This document shows positions 6,157-7,741 of a stretch of 7,741 nucleotides of DNA, in pieces. The notes beneath the pieces were generated by a model that saw only the letters and a program-made list of their open reading frames with translations, had not been told where the DNA came from and made no database searches. The stretch lies in contig JAIRYY010000121.1 of assembly GCA_031267485.1 (NCBI GenBank), positions 1 through 7,741 of the forward strand, read 5' to 3'. Numbering within the stretch: the first letter of the stretch is position 1; each line of letters opens with the position of its first letter. The stretch is from Tannerella sp. Its GTDB lineage: Bacteria; Bacteroidota; Bacteroidia; Bacteroidales; Tannerellaceae. The position numbers and the translations under genes were made by a program.

Positions 6157-6948
6157 CGCGTTCTGCGCCGTAATGTCCGGCGACGCCGCCGCGAGTTCCG
6201 CAAACCCGGACTCGCCGGTAAGGACGGCGGCCGTGCGCGTACCGGCGCGTTTTCCGGCTTCGACATCCATGACGTGATCGCCGACGGTCAACGCCTGCCG
6301 GGCGGCGCAGCCCAAGCGCTCAAGAGCCGTGCCGATGTGCTCCGGGTGCGGTTTGACATGCGCGACATGTTCGCGGGTGAGTACGCAGGCGCAGTATTCG
6401 TCCAGATCCGGAAAGACGGCGTACACCGCTTCCGGGCAGTTGCGCGTGATGACGGCGGAGGCCGTTCCCCGCGCGCGCAGCGCAGCCAGAATGGGGCGCG
6501 TATACGGGAAGAGCCGGGAACGGCGCGCGGCGGCGACTTCCACCGTTTTTACGGCGGAAAGCGCGGCCCGTTCGGCTTCGGCGGCCGAAGCGGGAGGCAG
6601 AGAGGCGAGGATGCCGGCCATCTGTTCCATAAAGGGCATGGAACGATCTTCATCAACGTCGGCAAAGCGGGCAAGCGCGGCAAGCCCTTTGCGGCGCATT
6701 TCCGCAAAGCGCAGGACGGTATCCGAAAGCGTGTGGTCGAAATCGAACAGTACGGCCCGCAACGACCCGACAGGAAAAGGATGCCGCCACGCGATCCATT
6801 CCCGGAATCCACCGCATTGCGGGATATGCTGCGATATCGGCTTCACGGGCGGCGACTCCGTTGCGTCCGGCAAGAGCAGACTTGCCGAACTGGACGAGCT
6901 GAGCGGCATCGGCTTCACGGGTGGCGACTCCGCTGCGTCGGCGGTCAC
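6076..6948 (-). CDS. HAD-superfamily hydrolase (phosphatase-like)
   Basis: All four HAD motifs are present: I, LFDFDHT (nucleophile D69, acid/base D71); II, VITRN (T168); III, HVKPHPEH (K199); IV, VGDHVMDVEAG (D224, D228). A helical cap lies between motifs I and II, as in phosphoglycolate phosphatase-like and beta-phosphoglucomutase-like members, so hydrolysis of a small phosphate ester is likely; the substrate cannot be named. The longest frame starts at GTG 6948, overlapping the thioesterase stop as GTGA, which supports coupling. However, the family normally begins just before motif I, and the first 60 or so residues are low-complexity and contain a duplicated ESPPVKP. Alternative starts are ATG 6909 and TTG 6762. 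The C-terminus (after about 250) falls in the duplicated segment described separately. Numbering is from the GTG. Confidence 0.85.
   Translation of the reverse strand: MTADAAESPPVKPMPLSSSSSASLLLPDATESPPVKPISQHIPQCGGFREWIAWRHPFPVGSLRAVLFDFDHTLSDTVLRFAEMRRKGLAALARFADVDEDRSMPFMEQMAGILASLPPASAAEAERAALSAVKTVEVAAARRSRLFPYTRPILAALRARGTASAVITRNCPEAVYAVFPDLDEYCACVLTREHVAHVKPHPEHIGTALERLGCAARQALTVGDHVMDVEAGKRAGTRTAAVLTGESGFAELAAASPDITAQNAGALMRGLGLLRHPDRARATEIHVKEH
6836..6939. repeat. direct repeat pair (32 bp, 72-bp period) with a hairpin between
   Basis: Copies at 6836-6867 and 6908-6939 begin ATCGGCTTCACGGG and differ at only two positions, both transitions. Between them CGGCAAG-AGCAGA-CTTGCCG (6868-6887) forms a perfect 7-bp stem. 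On the minus strand the copies encode ESPPVKP twice at the N-terminus of the extended HAD frame. This may be an untranslated spacer repeat rather than protein. Confidence 0.75.
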
Positions 6949-7370
6949 CCTTTGTCCGCGTCGAACGTATAGGCGTTGCCCACCATATCGGCCACGGGGT
7001 TGCCCAGGTCATCCCCGATCGTCACGCGGTACACCGAGATTTTTTTGCCTTTGGAAAGCAGGACGGATGCGGCGGTCAGGCGGTTGCCTTTCGCTATGCC
7101 CAGATAGGAGATGGAGCAGGACTGGCCGACGGTCAGGCCGATAGTGCCGCCGCGGACGCGGTCGAGATTGGAATGCACTCCGAAGGTCATGTCGGCCAGC
7201 GTGAAGATTGCCCCGCCCTGGACTATGCCGGCGGCGTTCAGGTGTTTTTCCGTGATCGCCATGCTGCAGGTGACGCCGTCTTCGCGGACTTCGTCTATGA
7301 CGATGCCCGCTTCAGCCGCAAAAAGGTCGCGGGAGAAAATTTTTCGTATGTCGTTCAGGTCGATGGTCAT
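6945..7370 (-). CDS. PaaI-family hotdog thioesterase
   Basis: The 141-aa protein starting at ATG 7370 (MTIDLNDIRK) has the normal length of a PaaI-type acyl-CoA thioesterase. The active-site stretch is HLNAAGIVQGGAIFTLADMTFGVHSN, residues 43-68. It aligns with the family pattern HLNxxGxxHGGxxFxLADxxFxxxxN, with the catalytic acid at D60 and the usual HGG histidine replaced by Gln (Q51). Later strands (GLTVGQSCSISYLGIAKG, LTAASVLLSKGKKISVYRVTI) fit the hotdog sheet. It should hydrolyse acyl- or aryl-CoA thioesters in the cytoplasm, probably as a tetramer. The frame stays open upstream to 7571, but those residues show no family similarity, so the shorter start is preferred; its ribosome site is weak. 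It is the first gene of the thioesterase-HAD-kinase run and overlaps the HAD frame by 4 bases. Confidence 0.88.
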   Translation of the reverse strand: MTIDLNDIRKIFSRDLFAAEAGIVIDEVREDGVTCSMAITEKHLNAAGIVQGGAIFTLADMTFGVHSNLDRVRGGTIGLTVGQSCSISYLGIAKGNRLTAASVLLSKGKKISVYRVTIGDDLGNPVADMVGNAYTFDADKG

Positions 7371-7423
7371 GGTGCATCCGAGGTAGGTTCCGCATGCGAA
7401 GGGTGTGTCGGCCGGGTGCTGTA

Positions 7424-7450
7424 TGTATAGGCCCGGCTCGCTCGCGTCAA
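7424..7450 (-). promoter_or_regulatory. candidate promoter for the thioesterase-HAD-kinase operon
   Basis: On the minus strand TTGACG (7450-7445) is followed after 15 bases by TATACA (7429-7424, 4 of 6 matches). It lies about 55 bp before the chosen thioesterase start, in the 210-bp divergent gap between the thioesterase and tRNA genes. The short spacer limits confidence. If real, it argues against the long upstream start of the thioesterase frame. Confidence 0.4.
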
Positions 7451-7520
7451 GGTTTTTCCGAGGCGCATGGAGGGCAAGCGGATGAATGATATAAATCTTC
7501 GACAAGGCGTCGACGGGGGC

Positions 7521-7549
7521 TTGACCGATCCGGCGATATGGGGTAGGAA
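7521..7549 (+). promoter_or_regulatory. candidate promoter for tRNA-fMet
   Basis: TTGACC (7521-7526), a 17-base spacer and TAGGAA (7544-7549, a weak -10) lie about 30 bp before the mature 5' end of the tRNA, the right distance for a short leader. The weak -10 lowers confidence. Confidence 0.35.
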
Positions 7550-7556
7550 GTTTCCT

Positions 7557-7575
7557 CGCGTTGATGATCAACGCG
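7557..7575. repeat. perfect 9-bp inverted repeat in the tRNA leader
   Basis: CGCGTTGAT and ATCAACGCG flank a single central G and end 5 bp before the mature tRNA. It may fold as a leader hairpin near the RNase P site or be bound by a protein as a palindrome. Confidence 0.65.
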
Positions 7576-7580
7576 CATGA

Positions 7581-7657
<77 letters not shown>

Positions 7658-7667
7658 AAACAAAAAC

Positions 7668-7707
7668 AAGCACTTGAGTGTAAAAACTTGAGTGCTTTTT
7701 TGTTTTT
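7668..7707 (+). terminator. terminator after tRNA-fMet
   Basis: AAGCACT (7668-7674) pairs with AGTGCTT (7691-7697) and is followed by a T-rich run (TTTTTTGTTTTT), with A-rich sequence before the stem able to extend the pairing. The 16-base loop is long. A 9-bp direct repeat, ACTTGAGTG, occurs at 7672-7680 and 7686-7694. Confidence 0.6.
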
Positions 7708-7713
7708 AAAATT

Positions 7714-7741
7714 TTAGTTTCCAACCACATTTCCAACCTCC
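7714..7741 (-). CDS. possible C-terminus of an integrase gene (partial)
   Basis: Read on the minus strand, the right edge gives EVGNVVGN followed by TAA (7716-7714). A gene ending just past a tRNA 3' end and pointing at it is the usual place for a tyrosine-recombinase integrase, and short GN-VGN-type tails fit that idea loosely. Another minus frame is also open to a TAA at 7708-7706 (ending WKLKF). Only nine codons are visible, so this is a pointer rather than an identification. Confidence 0.3.

Noticed and set aside
5524..6972. 482-codon plus-strand open frame across the kinase N-terminus and HAD gene
   Set aside because: It is antisense to two well-supported genes and His/Gly/Arg-rich, as expected for a complement-strand shadow.
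7371..7571. 67-residue N-terminal extension of the thioesterase
   Set aside because: It shows no similarity to the family, contains a candidate promoter and part of the tRNA leader palindrome, and the normal PaaI length is reached from ATG 7370.

Overview
The window has two parts of very different base composition. Positions 1 to about 3200 are AT-rich (many 60-base stretches are only about a quarter to a third G+C). Positions about 3200 to 7580 are GC-rich (about 60%) with dense minus-strand coding. The GC-rich backbone, the hybrid kinase with a periplasmic sensor and an initiator tRNA with encoded CCA suggest a Gram-negative proteobacterium. Desulfovibrio/Bilophila-like is my best guess, but it is inference only. 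The AT-rich part looks like laterally acquired accessory DNA set against the 3' end of a resident kinase gene.

AT-rich part, all on the plus strand: the tail of a possible upstream gene; a radical SAM protein overlapping that tail by ATGA and ending in an atypical, perhaps replaced, C-terminus; an intergenic stretch holding a 114-bp miniature element with 25-bp imperfect terminal inverted repeats and a near-perfect 8-bp target duplication; then a three-gene group. That group encodes a membrane protein with two N-terminal TM helices and a GAF-like cytoplasmic domain, a 92-aa soluble protein, and a 170-aa protein with one C-terminal TM helix. I recognise no known system in these three genes. 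They are the best candidate here for an undescribed membrane-sensing or defence-type module.

GC-rich part, on the minus strand and read from right to left: a PaaI-type hotdog thioesterase, a HAD phosphatase whose GTG start overlaps the thioesterase stop (GTGA), and, 45 bp on, a 942-aa hybrid histidine kinase (TM, Cache-like sensor, TM, HisKA, HATPase, REC, Hpt). They look like one operon. Two separate short duplications lie at the edges of the HAD gene, and a three-copy repeat forms the kinase REC-Hpt linker.

Right end: an initiator tRNA (fMet) on the plus strand, with an inverted repeat in its leader and a terminator after it. Beyond these is a minus-strand reading frame ending at 7714, possibly the C-terminus of an integrase. 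The tRNA may therefore be the attachment site of an integrated element lying mostly outside the window.
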